In this document: piece after piece, positions 37,854 through 49,462 of the stretch
Numbering within the stretch: position 1 is the stretch's first letter
How the letters are laid out: each line of letters opens with the position of its first letter
Assembly (NCBI GenBank): GCA_945643635.1
Contig: CALZFC010000027.1
Span: 3,345,501-3,409,500 of the forward strand
DNA: 64,000 bases
Source: Allodiplogaster sudhausi
Taxonomy: Eukaryota > Nematoda > Chromadorea > Rhabditida > Diplogasteridae
Direction: 5' to 3'
Program-made: the position numbers and the translations under genes
The notes under the pieces: generated by a model
Databases searched by the model: none
Told to the model about the DNA's origin: nothing
What the model saw: the letters and a program-made list of their open reading frames with translations, nothing else

Positions 37854-40806
37854 TCAAAGACGAAGAGGAGGCTGCCTCGCGCGCACTCCTCGATCGAGAC
37901 GCGCACCTTGGTGCGCACCAGTTTGGACAGGCGCATGAAGCAGCCGGCGTACGCGATTCCGAACAACGGGAAGAGCGTGTACTTTAGCTCCTGAAGCCAC
38001 TGCGGCGTGCATTTTCACAATAAAAATAATTTCCTATTTAATATCAATATTCTTAGAAATTATGCTTGTAATATTGAATGTTAACGCGACTAATAGTCAA
38101 CCGTTCATGAGCCAACAACTTTCATTGAAATGATATTATAATATTGAAAAGTCAATGAATGCTAAAACCATATATGAAAATGATACTTCTAATATTGAAT
38201 GTTTGTGACCAACAGTCAACCGTGAATGAAAATGTCCTGATATAATATTGAAATGTCGGTGATGGACCAACAGTCAACATACCCTCAAGATGGCGTGTCT
38301 GGCTGCGAGGAGGTCGTTGGCGAGTGCATAGTCAACGATGACGAAAGCGGCCGCAGTCAACGCGAGCATGACGTGGATCGGCTGCAGCAGCTGGCACGTC
38401 TCCTTGTTCTGGCGGATCTGTGCGAAGCTCTTGCATTTATCACACCTCGTACGAATTGGTCATACCTATGTATGTATGTATGTATTAAAGATGCAAACTA
38501 ATTTTAACCAGAATTTTAGCTATGTATTAGCTAAATATAAAGCTTCAAGATAATTGCGAAAACAAAGCAATTTCTCAAGCCATACCAAATAGCGCGACGA
38601 AAAGGAGTCGTAGTTGTTCTTGACGTACTCGATCTCGTTACGACGATTTTCCTGAGAAATGAAAACTGTACAAAAAAAAATCTCTTGTCACAGGTATTTG
38701 AGAAAAGATTCTTCATCTTTTCTCAATGGAGCAATAAAAAAAATATTGTTTTTTTTTATTTTATTTTATTTATTTGTCTTATTACAAGAACGACTAACCG
38801 TAGCGAGCATCATGAAGATAGCGGCGTATGCGAGATTGAAGAGCGCGAAGAAGACGAAGAGGACATTCTCGACACGGAGCGTGCTGCGTGGCATGGACGG
38901 GATGACGTCATCGACCGCGTCGCATGCAAGCCAGCTGCGTCGCGTGTCGAAGAGGAGCGAGCAGTAGGAGGAGAAGATGGTGCACGCCATGCACGGCAGC
39001 CACTGAATTATGTTTACTTTTGAATTTACGTATTTTATTTCGTATATTACTTCAACCATTCATTATTATTGTAGTAATAATGCGATATATTAATTAAAAT
39101 ATGTATCTACCTCTTCTATTCGCCTAGAAAACGTTTTGTGATTCTAGGTGTCTGCGTGTGTGTTTTTTATTCGAACTTTTGAACAAGCACTGCGTATTTC
39201 CTGTCACGCCCATGGTAACAATTGTGATCTTCTATTGCACTTTTTCTTCTGTCGTAGGCAGTATTTTTTTTTGACATTTTCTTTCTGACTTATTGTTAGG
39301 CACTATTTTTCCATCTTTTTCTTCTGACTTAGGCACTATTTTTGCCCTTTCCCTTCTGACTTCCGCACTATTTTTTCATTTGTCTTCTGAGTTTTTCCAC
39401 TTTTCTTTTTGGCTTTGTCAGTTTTTTTTCCACTTTTTCTTCAGACTTATGCACTATTTCTCCACTGTTTCTTCTGACTTATGCACTATTTCTCCCTTTT
39501 TCTTCTGACTTGAGAACTATTTTTTTCACTTTTTCTCTAGCTTATTGGTAGTCATAATTTTTTGCAGTTTCTTATTCAGGCTGACCGCGAGTGCGCACGC
39601 TCGTTTGAGTGCACGTGTCGCTCCACTCGCGCGTTCGTAGCGCGTGTACTGCAGCGTCGCGTAGTAGCGCTTGCAGCAGACGGCCATCGAGAGAGCGAGC
39701 AGCAGGAGGAGAGGCGCCGATGGCACGGGAGCCTGAGGGCAGCCGGAGGACACATCGAGCACCTCGTCCAGTGCAGGCACCTGCGGTTTCGTCAGCGTTT
39801 CTTTATACATGGAAGGACATTCAGCAAATGACTAAATATGAATGAGTGAGTGAGTGAGAAAATAATTTGGGTTATAGAATGAAAAGCAAGAAAAAATATA
39901 GCAGACCACGCTTGCTTTTATATTTTTTCTGATAGTCCTACTTTTTCCTCATATGTTTTTTTTTAATTGTCATTAGTAGATAAAGTTAAGTTGTTCAGAC
40001 CTGAATTTGTTTTTTTTACCGCTATAAACTTAAAGCGTTAGAGTATATTATGTCATACTAAGAATCTTCTCATACCCTCTTCTGCATCCAGGCCGACTCG
40101 TAGTGCACGCGAATGGCGCGCAGAAAATAGAGGGCGGAGAGCGAGAGGACGGCGAGTGTCTGGTGCGACGTGAGCACGCTAGAGTATAAAACACATGGGA
40201 GTAAAGTCCGCTAATTCTCGGGTGCTGGAATATGATCACAACAAAAAAACTCTTCGTCTGCTTCCATTTCGTGTTGTGTGCTGATGAATAGCGTGGGATT
40301 GAATATTTTTGTCATTGTTACATATAATTGTGATGTAACCTACATAATTGTTATAACCATTACTCAACGAGAGAATACAAATATGTATGTAGACAAGAAT
40401 ACCGTAGATGATCGTGGTAGACGTTGAACTGGCGGATGACGTGATGAAGGAGGCCGTTGAGTGCGAGCGACGACAACGAAAAGGCCACCTCTGACGCGAG
40501 CACAAACTGCAGCGGCCAGTCGATCGCGAGCGTGCCGAGACCACCGTCGGCATACTGTAACCATTTTTTTCTTGCGCTTAAATTTTTATTAGCTTTATGT
40601 TTTTTTCTTGAAAATAAATATTTTATATTGTTACGTCACATAGAACTTATGAATGATAATAAATTATTCTATGCCGTCAATGCAAAAGAAATATTCCATG
40701 TTGTATTGTTGAATGTTCAGCGTCCACTGACCACGGCGTCCTTGAACTGCTGCAGCTTATGTGTCGGCGGCTCGAGCGCCACCATTAGCAGGTGGCCCGG
40801 AGGCAT
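37854..40806 (-). CDS. Seven-transmembrane serpentine receptor, Sre-like
   Basis: Exons on the minus strand: ~40727-40806 (ATG at 40804-40806), ~40408-40556, ~40074-40178, ~39592-39780, ~38799-39004, ~38590-38652, ~38288-38423 and 37854-~38003 (TGA). Seven hydrophobic segments are visible: QFVLASEVAFSLSSLALNGL, LAVLSLSALYFLRAI, APLLLLLALSMAVCC, ACTIFSSYCSLLF, VLFVFFALFNLAYAAIFMML, VMLALTAAAFVIVDYALA and LFPLFGIAYAGC. Landmarks recalled for nematode Sre/Srab chemoreceptors: a YHDHL-like end after TM1, KRYYATLQYTRYE after TM3, and NYDSFSSRYL followed by RQN before TM6. The likely role is chemosensory G-protein signalling at the plasma membrane. Introns are unusually long at 38.1-38.3 kb and 39.0-39.6 kb and contain diverged repeats. 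Family-level assignment is moderately sure. Confidence 0.62.
39240..39545. repeat. Pyrimidine-rich imperfect tandem repeat in receptor intron
   Basis: A roughly 35-40 bp unit containing TTCTTCTGACTTATGCACTA followed by T-runs recurs about eight times with mutations. On the transcribed strand it is purine-rich. No coding content. Confidence 0.7.
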
Positions 40807-41102
40807 GGCGTCTTTAAAAAATTAGTATGCTAATTACAAGTATTTTAATTAGAAGCTAACATGTTTATATATTAAAGTGGAAAATGTTAGATAACATTAA
40901 TGCGATATAAACATGATTGCAAATGGTACCTAATAAAACGACAAATATAAGTTAGTCAAAGACAATGGCATGATACAGAGTGAAGGCAAAAACAAGTGAC
41001 ATGGATTTCAATGGTTTCTAAACAGAATACGAGAATGCGCAAGCGCAAAAGAATGCCCCATTGGTCTCTTAGCAACAGCAGCCGAAGAATTGAACGAGGA
41101 AG

Positions 41103-41152
<50 letters not shown>

Positions 41153-42374
41153 CTAGAGAGAGAGAGAGAGAGAGGGCGAAAGAAGAGGGAGCTGGAGAGC
41201 AAGAGAGAGAGAAAGAGAGAGGGAGAGAGAGAGAGAGAGGGAGAAGATTGAGCGAGAACAAGAGAGACCGGCCGAAGCTGTCGCGGGAACGCGACTGAAA
41301 ATGTGCATCTGAATTCTTGAGTCGTCCAATTTGTCGCCGAGGAAACAGCGGGCAGTCTCGGCTTCTTTGGATCGTAGGACATAAGATTGGAAGGTTAAAA
41401 ATAGGCCAGCCAATATCTCCTGACGCCAGGGTACATCGTAATAATACCATTTCTCGACACGCAAGAGTGCTAATCGGAGAAAACAGTGCTGAAGCTATCC
41501 AGAAAACTTTAAAAGCAACGTTGTTTCGCAGATGCTATGCGAAATATTTATTAATTAGCTAACTTATTCACTCTTTCTCTCTATCCCTCTTTCTCTCCAT
41601 CTCTCTCTCTCTCTCGCTCTCTCACTCTCTCTCTCTCTCAGAGTTACAAGAAACACTTTCGATGAGCGTGTCAAGTGGATGTAGAAAAAGGAAATGTGGA
41701 TGGACGTGGTGAGACAGACTTTACATGCGCAACGCGCCTTCACTGGGCTTCATCGATTGGGAGAGATAGCAGAGAGAATGGGGGAGAGAGTGAAGCAGAT
41801 TAGAGAGAAGTGAAGAAAAAGAGAAGAGAGAGAAGTGGGAGTGATAAAGGGAGTCAGAGAGTCAGGCGACGGCAGGCAGATGCCCCGGAGGATGAAAGAA
41901 TTCCTGCATGAAATTCAACAATGTTCCACCAACTTCCGCATTATGAAGCGCACATTATATGAATGAAAAATTTAAAGATAGACTGTTTAGAAAACCTAAG
42001 TTTCATAAAGCAAAAATATTTCAACAACTTCAGCATTCATACACGTTTTCTCCAGTCTTACAATAATCATCGCTGACAAGGAAAAGTGACAGGCTATATG
42101 AAATATGTATGAAATAATTCATGGGTAAAGATGTAAAACATAAAATATTCATGAACTCCTCTTTCCACTGTTTATTTTGAATTGCTTGGGCAAACATTCG
42201 CTGGAGACATCCTTTAAATTACATATGCAGGTCGGACTGAAAAAAATTTGCAAGCTGACTATTATAATGAGAATGCTAATGTTGCACGTATTATGTATGT
42301 AGTTTCAAAATTGAATATTAAATTGATTCGTTTTGACTTTTGCTCTTCCTTTCTCACTTTCTCGCCTCGCTTCA
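40807..42374. other. Divergent intergenic region between receptor and secreted-protein genes
   Basis: Contains a GA microsatellite (41099-41250), a CT microsatellite (41575-41641) and low-complexity GAGA sequence to 41860. No gene is supported; long ORFs on both strands around 41.0-41.45 kb only reflect the GA repeat. It should contain both promoters; no TATA box is convincing. Confidence 0.55.
41099..41250. repeat. GA microsatellite
   Basis: Near-pure GA dinucleotides with interspersed GGAGCT units. Confidence 0.85.
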
Positions 42375-43944
42375 ATGGCAAGTGGTCGTCTCTGGCTGCT
42401 GGCTTCGCCTCTCCTCCTTCTTCTTCTTCTTCCATCTGCCTTTGCTGCTTTCGCAAAGCCGATCACGTGCTTCCATGGAACTGTCAAGGTAATTTGTTAT
42501 ATATTACATACATATTGTACACTTATATACAAAATAAGTTGGCACTATTCAGTTACTCCTGTTCCAGTAAAAAATTTTTCAAACATTTATTTTTTTTCTC
42601 CAAATTCACTCCAGGGGGGTTTATGAGTACGAGAAAATAATTCCGTCGAAAAAAAAAGTTATGATAATTTGTCATCAAAATATTTTTTCACTCCAAACTG
42701 CTTATAAATCGCTGCACTTGGGTCTCTTTACGCGGGGAATACGAATATAACATTTATATCGCGTGATCATGTCGTTATAAAGAAGTGCAGGAGCTCCGAA
42801 AAAGGCCCAGGACTTGCCTTCTTGACCATGAGCGTGGGAAACTTGTGGGCGTGGCTTACCTACCGCGGACTCTCCCTCTCGCATAGAGCGTGGGAAAGTG
42901 AGGACTTATCCTTATCATGTTGATTTTTTTAGAATGGGGATTCTCCTCGTCGTCTCGTTGAATGCAGAGAAGACTGCTTTCGCTTATCCGATTACAAATC
43001 AGCAACGTGACAAATTTTGATACTCTTTTCTCTCACTGTATTCGTTGGCCTTCTCTAATTTCGATCGAGTTGAAATGTTTGCCTTTTGCCGCAGTCATGG
43101 ATGTTCATCGCTGCAAACGTATATCAGCCTAGATATGCTCGATAAAGAACGAGGCAGCTCTAACATATCGATTGGAAGGTCTGTTTTTATTATACAAAAA
43201 TTTTAGACTTGAATATAATGATTAATGAAAGTCGATTTTAAGGACAAAGATAGTCATCAAGTCTACGTTTGAGGGCCCTGGAGTGGTCGTTTTCTGCGGA
43301 TGGTCACTTTGTAACGTTAGTAAACTCTCCTAAAAAAATTTTGTTTCCTAAAAAAAATTTATTTTGTCTCGAAGAGCAGCACAGTTAAATAATGTTGTAA
43401 ATAATGAACTCAGTCTAGAATAATGTTGTTGTTCTGATCTTGGAAGATCAAAGATCAAAGATCAAAGATCAATGATCAAAGATCAATCATCATTGCAGAT
43501 CGATGAGAAAAGTGTGCCGCCCGAGTCTGAGCGGCAGCACCAATTCTATGGCGGCGAAATGGACGACTACGATGCAGTCGGCGAGTATAGAGTCTATGTT
43601 AGTATATAGGCTGATGAGACGAATATAATTCAAAGAATAAATTTAAAAATTAAACCACAAATTGTCTTCAGAAAACTTCATAATCGCTCTATTCAGTTGA
43701 ATATACTATGGTTTTAAGTTAAAATGTTTGGAAGCCGTGTGAGGCGAGAAAAAGTTATCGAGAATGATTGATTCTTTCACAGGATAATTGTCCATACGAC
43801 CAGTTCGAATTGGCGGAGGGCATTCGGCGCTACGTGCAATTCTTTGGCGATTTTGAGCAGAACGAGTGGGAGGAGGAGGAAGGAAAGGAGAGAAAGGCAG
43901 ACTTTGAGAAGGAGACGAGAAAAGATGAGACGAAGAAGCCGTAG
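42375..43944 (+). CDS. Small secreted cysteine-rich protein, ET-module/Ly-6-like
   Basis: Six exons: 42375-42488, ~42933-43005, ~43093-43180, ~43242-43319, 43500-~43598 and 43783-43944 (TAG). Exon 1 encodes a strong signal peptide (LWLLASPLLLLLLLPSAF) followed by KPITCFHG. Later exons carry REDCFRL, SHGCSSL, VVFCGWSLCN and DNCPYDQFE, then an acidic/basic charged tail (WEEEEGKERK). About 165 residues. The CFHG start and cysteine spacing recall nematode ET-module (three-finger-like) proteins, but the pattern is not complete enough to be certain. A consensus polyA signal follows at 44004. Splice sites at every junction fit consensus. Confidence 0.6.
43446..43487. repeat. GATCAAA short tandem repeat
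   Basis: About five or six units of GATCAAA/GATCAAT in the last long intron, just upstream of the 43500 acceptor. Confidence 0.8.
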
Positions 43945-44003
43945 GGGCAACTTCTCTTTTGCATCATAACCATTTATTTCCCTTGTTGTTGTTCTTTTCC
44001 CCA

Positions 44004-44009
44004 AATAAA
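44004..44009 (+). terminator. Polyadenylation signal AATAAA
   Basis: 60 bases after the stop of the secreted cysteine protein. A second AATAAA lies about 15 bases on. Confidence 0.7.
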
Positions 44010-44368
44010 CATGTTTGAATAAATTTTTCTAGTTTCGAAGAAAATCTTTTTTATACAATATTATACAGGCAACCGAATAATCGGCCTCTTCCCGATCCAC
44101 TATTTACAAGGATTCATTCGTCAGCAGAATATAATCTTGCAATATTTTCATCGTGTACATCATTTTCATGGTTATTTAAGAGGAGCACATTTTAGACACA
44201 ACAATGAAAACTGACAATTTTTTTTCCAAATTAAAGTAAACTTTCTCACCAGTCACGACAAAAATTAATGATGTTTATGAATAAAATTATATCCACAACC
44301 TTACATGCATATAGGAAGAATCTGAAAGGAATTCATTGATTGCATGTGCATCCAAGAAAGAGTATTAA

Positions 44369-46087
44369 GACAGCATGTCTGTAACCTTTGAGCACGACCT
44401 GCCCTGGGGAATTTTTTTCGATTTCGATTATGAAAATTGGCTCACCTATACAACTCGACGTCCTCTACAATATACCGTACATTTTAATTTTTTTCAGAAA
44501 AATTCCGTTCGAGAAACAGTACAGTACCCTTCAAAATATGATGAACCATAACTCGGCTAGTTTATAGAATTTGACGAAAATAAAGATACCATTCGATAGC
44601 CCGTTGGACGCACTTCAATTTTGATCTTGGGTGAATTTTCTAAAAAATATATTTTCGACCCAAAACACGGCCCTGAACATTTTTATGACCACTTTTTGAC
44701 AAATTGTTGTTCATTTTTGGAAAGTGTACCCTGCAGTTTTTTTGATATGTTGTAGCGCGTGAAATTTTCTACAAGAATTCATTTTCATTACAAAAATTCC
44801 GATAGGCACACGTTGCGAAAAATGCGCGCGAGTCGGTCAAAATGGTGCATTTTCGGTCGCCGAGACACAGTGCAAGCGCATTCATCGATCCATAACTACG
44901 CTCAATCTTAATATTACAAAATCGTAAGTATATCATCTAAGAGCTCTCATGGAGATCTTCAAATGTTACATACATACTTTTATTGAAAAGTTTGGATTTA
45001 TATGGGAAATTTCTTTCTGTATGATAAGAAGGCTTAAAAAACTACTTCCGAAACGTTTCCACATGCCGAATCATACATCAAAAGAAAGAGGATGAAATTT
45101 AGTACAAGATGAACCCCTTTAAATGAAATTCGATGAGTACGATACTTTGTTATAAGCCATAAGATTAGGATTACAACGCCTCAAGGAAAATGTGTGAAAA
45201 ACAAGATTGGAATATTCTAATTCGAATAAACTAAACTATGAATTCTTTTGCGAAATGACAGCGACGCTACCGGCAATACTCTCATGGCTTATAACAAAAG
45301 ATTGTAAGCATGGAATTTCATTTAAAGGGGTTCATCTTGTACCAAATTTCATCCTCTTTCTTTTGATGTATGTTTGGGCATGTGGAAACGTTTCTGAAGT
45401 TGTTTTTTAAGCCTTCTTATTATACAGAACGAAATTTCCCATATAAATCCAAACTTTTCAATAAAAGTATGTATGTAACATTTGAAGATCTCCATGAGAG
45501 CTCATAGATGATATACTTCCAATTTTGTAATATTAAGATTGAACGTAGTTATGGATTGACGAATGAGCTTGCACTGTGTCTCGGCGACTGAAAATGCACC
45601 ATTTTGACCGACTCGCGCGCATTTTTCGCAAGGTGTGCCTATCGGAATTTTTGTAATGAAAATGAATACTTGTAGCAAATTTCACCCGCTACAACATATC
45701 AAAAAACTGCAGGGTACACTTTCCAAAAATGAACAAAAATGTTCCAAAAAGTGGTCATAAAAATGTTCAGGGCCGTGTTTTGGGTCGAAAATGGATGTTT
45801 AGAAATTTTTGCCCCAGATCAAAATTGAAGTGCGTCCAACGGGCTATCGAACGGTATCTTTGTGTTCGTCAAATTCGGAAAATTAGCCGAGTTATGGTTC
45901 ATCATATTTTGAAGGGTACTCTACTGTTTCTCGAACGGAATTTTTCTGAAAAAAAAAATGAAATGTAAGATATGTTGTAGAGGACGTCGAGTTGTATAGG
46001 TGAGCCAATTTTCATAAACGAAATTGAAAAAAGTTCCCCAGGGCAGCACCCAATAATGCCGTGCTCGAGTCTTATGGAGAGGCTGTC
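44369..46087. mobile_element. Long foldback element flanked by TTAA
   Basis: Left end GACAGCATGTCTGTAACC and right end GGAGAGGCTGTC are inverted, and both are directly flanked by TTAA. The inverted repeat runs almost the full element (about 800-850 bp per arm, centre near 45.23 kb). Arms differ by scattered mismatches, so it is not recent. TTAA duplication is typical of piggyBac-like elements; no transposase is present. Outer ends resemble those at 16.2-16.97 kb and 21.29 kb. Confidence 0.8.
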
Positions 46088-46312
46088 TTAAATATATTAA
46101 ATGGACATCAACAGAAGCACGGAGAGTTAGCGCAGTGCAAATGCGACACTTAGAGAAAAGCTACAGTATGAAAGAATTCGTGTCATGAAACCTCAAAATT
46201 CAAAAATATGGTAGTTATTGATTGATTGAGGAAACATCCTTGAACGGACGCCATTGTCATCCGTGATTGCTATTGTGGGCTAATTATTTGTTTGTCTGCC
46301 TTATTTTTCAGG

Positions 46313-47217
46313 ATGAACTCGTTCGCATCAGCGCTCGCACGGATGATGCAAGAGCCACACCCAATGCTGTCTCCTCCGCTCCAGCCGCAGCTTCCTCCGA
46401 ACATCTTCGTGTACCACGCTGGTGGTGGCAGCGACAGCAGCAACATCAACGGATGCGGTGGCAGCAGCAGCAGGAACTCTGGTGGCGGCGGTGGCAGCAG
46501 CAACTCTGGTGGCGGCGGTGGCAGCAGCAACTCTCTCGGCGGCGGCGGCAGCATCAACTCTCTCGGCGGCGGCGGCAACAAGCAGGAACAGCCCAGCAAC
46601 CGCCGCATCAACAACAACAACAACAACAATAACAAGAGGTTTGAAATATATTTTATCGTTATTTCTTTTAGGAAAACAAGTCATTTAATCATAAGAATCT
46701 TTTTTGTTGTTGTTTCAGAGCGGCAGCCAAGCGTGTGGCAGAGAACGCTTGGCGCGAGAAAGAAGCTGCCAAGCGGGCCAGGAAGGAGCGCGACAGGCTG
46801 GCGGTCGAGGCGGATAAGGTTTTTACATAAAATTCCTTTGAGGTAGTTTTACACAGAACAACCTTCTTGCAGCTCCAGTTGTACGTGAGAAGGAAGAAAG
46901 ATGAAAAGGAAGCACTGAGAAAGGATCTGGACGGTCTGGGAGCTGAAGTGGAGAAGATGAAGAAGTTAAAGGAAAAGATGGAAAAGGAGTTGGAGAAGCT
47001 CAAAAAGGGCAAGGAGGCGATGAAGACTGGGAAGGAGATGTTGGACTTGGTCGTGCTGACTCTGGAGGAGCGAGCGAAGGAATTGAAGAAGGCCATTGGA
47101 GAGGAAGAGAAGGAGAAGGAGAAAGAGAAGGAGAAGGAGAAAGAGAAGGAGAAGGAGAAAGAGAAGGAGAAGGAGAAAGAGAAGGAGAACGAGAACCAGA
47201 TCCAGAACCAGCACTGA
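46313..47217 (+). CDS. bZIP-like transcription factor candidate
   Basis: Three exons: 46313-~46636, ~46719-46819 and ~46871-47217 (TGA). The N-terminus starts MNSFASALARMMQEPHP and leads into Gly/Ser-rich repeats and a poly-Asn run. Next comes a basic region (AWREKEAAKRARKERDRLAV), a leucine/valine heptad coiled coil (ALRKDLDGLGAEVEKMKKL), and a long Lys-Glu repeat near the C-terminus. AAKRARK aligns with the PAR/C-EBP-type basic region AAKRSRD, but the nearly invariant Asn is Glu/Lys here. A TTTTTCAG acceptor two bases before the ATG suggests a trans-splice site or an upstream exon. The fold is well supported; sequence-specific DNA binding is uncertain. Confidence 0.58.
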
Positions 47218-47394
47218 TTTTTTTTAAATTATTTGTTCGTTCGTGTCCTCCCCGCCCGCTTTGTTGTTGTTGTCCGCGTGCCGCGCTCGCCTCGTCGTGA
47301 TGCATCCGCGATTGTTAATTTTTTTTAGTTAAAATGCATAAATTAATGCTTTTCTACTTCAGATTCTTTTCTCAACCGGGTAAGATGGAAGAAC

Positions 47395-48541
47395 ATGAGA
47401 GTAGGCAACATGCGGGTGCATACCCACCCCTTTCAGAGAATGCCACGTCGTCTCATTCTCTGCATGCCCCTGTCCCTTCCTCTCTGCATGTTTCTGCTTC
47501 CCCTTCGGTCCATGTCGCTGTTCATCAAGCCATTGAAAGAGTTGGCACTGCAATTAGATCATGGTGGTGCTCCCTTGGGAGGCAGAGAAAAGAAAGAACT
47601 GATCAAGAAACGGGAGGCAGAGATCAGCGCACTATCTGAACAAATTGAAGACTTGGAAAGGAAAGCCAAGAATGCCAGCACAACAACAGAACCGCAAGAC
47701 CTGCAGTCATTACTGCCTGCTACAACACAGAGAAGCAGAGAACATGCAGGAAGACGTAAGAAGTAACGTTGAATGCAATGTCTGCGATAGATCAATCCAC
47801 TTCTGCTGTGAAGGGCTCTTGACATCACAAGACATTGCAAGGGAAATGCATGAAGGGGAAGGAGTAACATGCCGGGTGTGTTCTGGTCTCACGTCTATCG
47901 CGGAGATACAGAGAGAGATGGAGAAAGTACATTCAGCATCGACAGAAGAGCTGAGGGATCTCTTGGAAGAAGCTAAGCGAAAGCTTACTGAAGCGAAACA
48001 AGCTGTTTCCTATAACGGGACTCACTACAAGGAGCTAGAAAAAAGGTTCCGAGAGGTGGGTGCCGACTTCCAAGCATACAACCAGGATCTCACTGGTAAT
48101 CACATCATGAAATGCTTGAAAGAAGGAGCACCTGAGAAGCTATGGTCTGCTTTCCCGCAGACTCCGGAGGTGTTGAACAGAGTGGAAGCAATGAAGCTGC
48201 TAGGTCGAATTGTCAAGTACGCTGAAGCGCGTGACTTTCAGAACACAGAAATCCTACAGCTAAAGAGGATCCTGTATCGGTTTGAAGAAGTGTGCTCGAA
48301 GCTTGAAAACGGCACAATATCAAGAACGCCCAAGATGCACATGCTTCTCCAGCATGTCTTCCCATTCATGTCCACTTACGGAAGCTGGGGTGCCATGAGC
48401 GAACAAGGAATAGAGTCATTACATGCAGCGTTTAAGAACCGACAGAGACAATACGCCTGCATAAGAAGCACGGAGAAGCAGTGGAGGGCAATTGCAAAGC
48501 ACTTCACTATCGAATCAGGAACACTCTACGGAAGCTGCTAG
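47395..48541 (+). pseudogene. Transposon-derived protein fragment with coiled coil and PHD-like finger
   Basis: Frame 1 (47395-47766) gives MSLFIKPLKELALQLD and a coiled coil (KKREAEISALSEQIEDLERK). Frame 2 continues to TAG at 48541 with a C4HC3-like finger (VECNVCDRSIHFCCEG, then TCRVCSG), another coiled coil, and a C-terminal region containing PKMHMLLQHVFPFM, YGSWGAMSEQGIESLHAAF and KNRQRQYACI. The last part resembles the end of transposase-derived proteins common in nematode and other animal genomes (KMH..L.H...F...GS.G..SEQG.E..H). The frame change near 47.65-47.75 kb indicates a frameshift or missed intron. No catalytic core is seen, so this is a 5'-truncated remnant or domesticated tail. 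The finger plus coiled coil could bind chromatin; that is inference. Confidence 0.5.
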
Positions 48542-48567
48542 CAAGACAGCTAAACCCAGAACCCAAC

Positions 48568-48583
48568 GGCCCTCTTTAGGGCC
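48568..48583 (+). promoter_or_regulatory. Histone-mRNA-type 3' stem-loop
   Basis: GGCCCT-CTTT-AGGGCC followed by ACACA: a six-base-pair stem with a four-base loop, lying 27 bases after the stop of the preceding ORF. It matches the replication-dependent histone 3' end consensus in stem, loop and flanking CAAC/AC. A purine-rich CCAAAGAAGATTAAAG follows, where a histone downstream element would sit. No histone coding sequence is present upstream. Confidence 0.6.
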
Positions 48584-48599
48584 ACACACAGTCCAAAGA

Positions 48600-49390
48600 A
48601 GATTAAAGGTATAGCACGCTTATCACACATAACACGAAAATGAAGCAATACTAAAAGTTGTGAAACAAACCCATTCGAATTCCAAATGCCGGTGCCTTAA
48701 CCACCATAAAAGCAGCCGAGAGAAACATGCGGAACGAAGCAGACGGTGATGCTATAAATAATCCACAAGCCAAAAGCAAATATGATGAAGAAAATAGCGT
48801 TGCTGAGAAAATTACTCATCTAATCTGAATTCGTCCGGTAGTTGGTCGAATAGCGCCTCGACACACGGAGAAAGTCGAGCACGACACGTTGCCAGCCAGC
48901 TACAATAATAATCATAATTTTATTTCAATATACTATTCAATAAAGAAGAAAATTAAGCGAAAAACCAAGAATGGCGACATTTGACATAGCGTCCCTTTAT
49001 TTAGTGATACCGTATCCCAACAAGGTCTTAAGATTAGCTTCTCTCGACATGATGCCACACTAAAATGTTTCTAAGTGTCGTCTTAACTCCCCGTGGAAGA
49101 AGAGGGTTTCGAGTTGTGTCAAGTCGAACGGCAACGCCCCATCAACAAGTACATACATATGAATTCAGCGAACACATGACATGTGATAAGAAAGGGTTGC
49201 AGTTTCTCCTTTTGCTGATCACAAGATTACAAAACTGTGACAGTTATCTCACCCATCTTTTCACCTCCTCCTATTATACCTTTCTCTGTTCCCTCTCAAT
49301 ATCTTTTCTCTGTCTCCCTTCTCTCTATTTCAAGGGACTGTTGATAGTGTGTTCAACTTTCTTTTCCTTCACACTTTTAACCTCGTTTCG
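48600..49390. other. Intergenic sequence; upstream region of the peptide gene
   Basis: No gene is supported. A minus-strand open stretch at about 48818-48900 ends in a stop and follows an AG, but no partner exon was found. Pyrimidine-rich sequence at 49250-49380 precedes the TATA box. Confidence 0.45.
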
Positions 49391-49392
49391 AG

Positions 49393-49400
49393 TATAAAAG
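49393..49400 (+). promoter_or_regulatory. TATA box of the small secreted peptide gene
   Basis: TATAAAAG lies 63-70 bases before the ATG and is followed by GC-richer leader sequence with CT repeats. Position and match are typical of strong, inducible small genes. Confidence 0.65.
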
Positions 49401-49462
49401 GGAGCCGAAGAAGGCCACAGGTCTCTCTCTAAGACCGTCTCCTTCTCTGCGTCTCTCCAACC

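Noticed and set aside
40956..41464. Several ORFs over 100 codons on both strands
   Set aside because: Ser-Leu or Arg-Glu repeats encoded by the GA/CT microsatellite.
46270..46684. Leu/Pro- and Ala/Val-rich ORFs on the minus strand
   Set aside because: Shadows of the Gly/Ser/Asn-coding trinucleotide repeats of the bZIP-like gene.
48818..48900. Minus-strand terminal exon candidate with stop
   Set aside because: Two frames are open, no donor exon was found upstream, and the tetraspanin ends independently at 52236.
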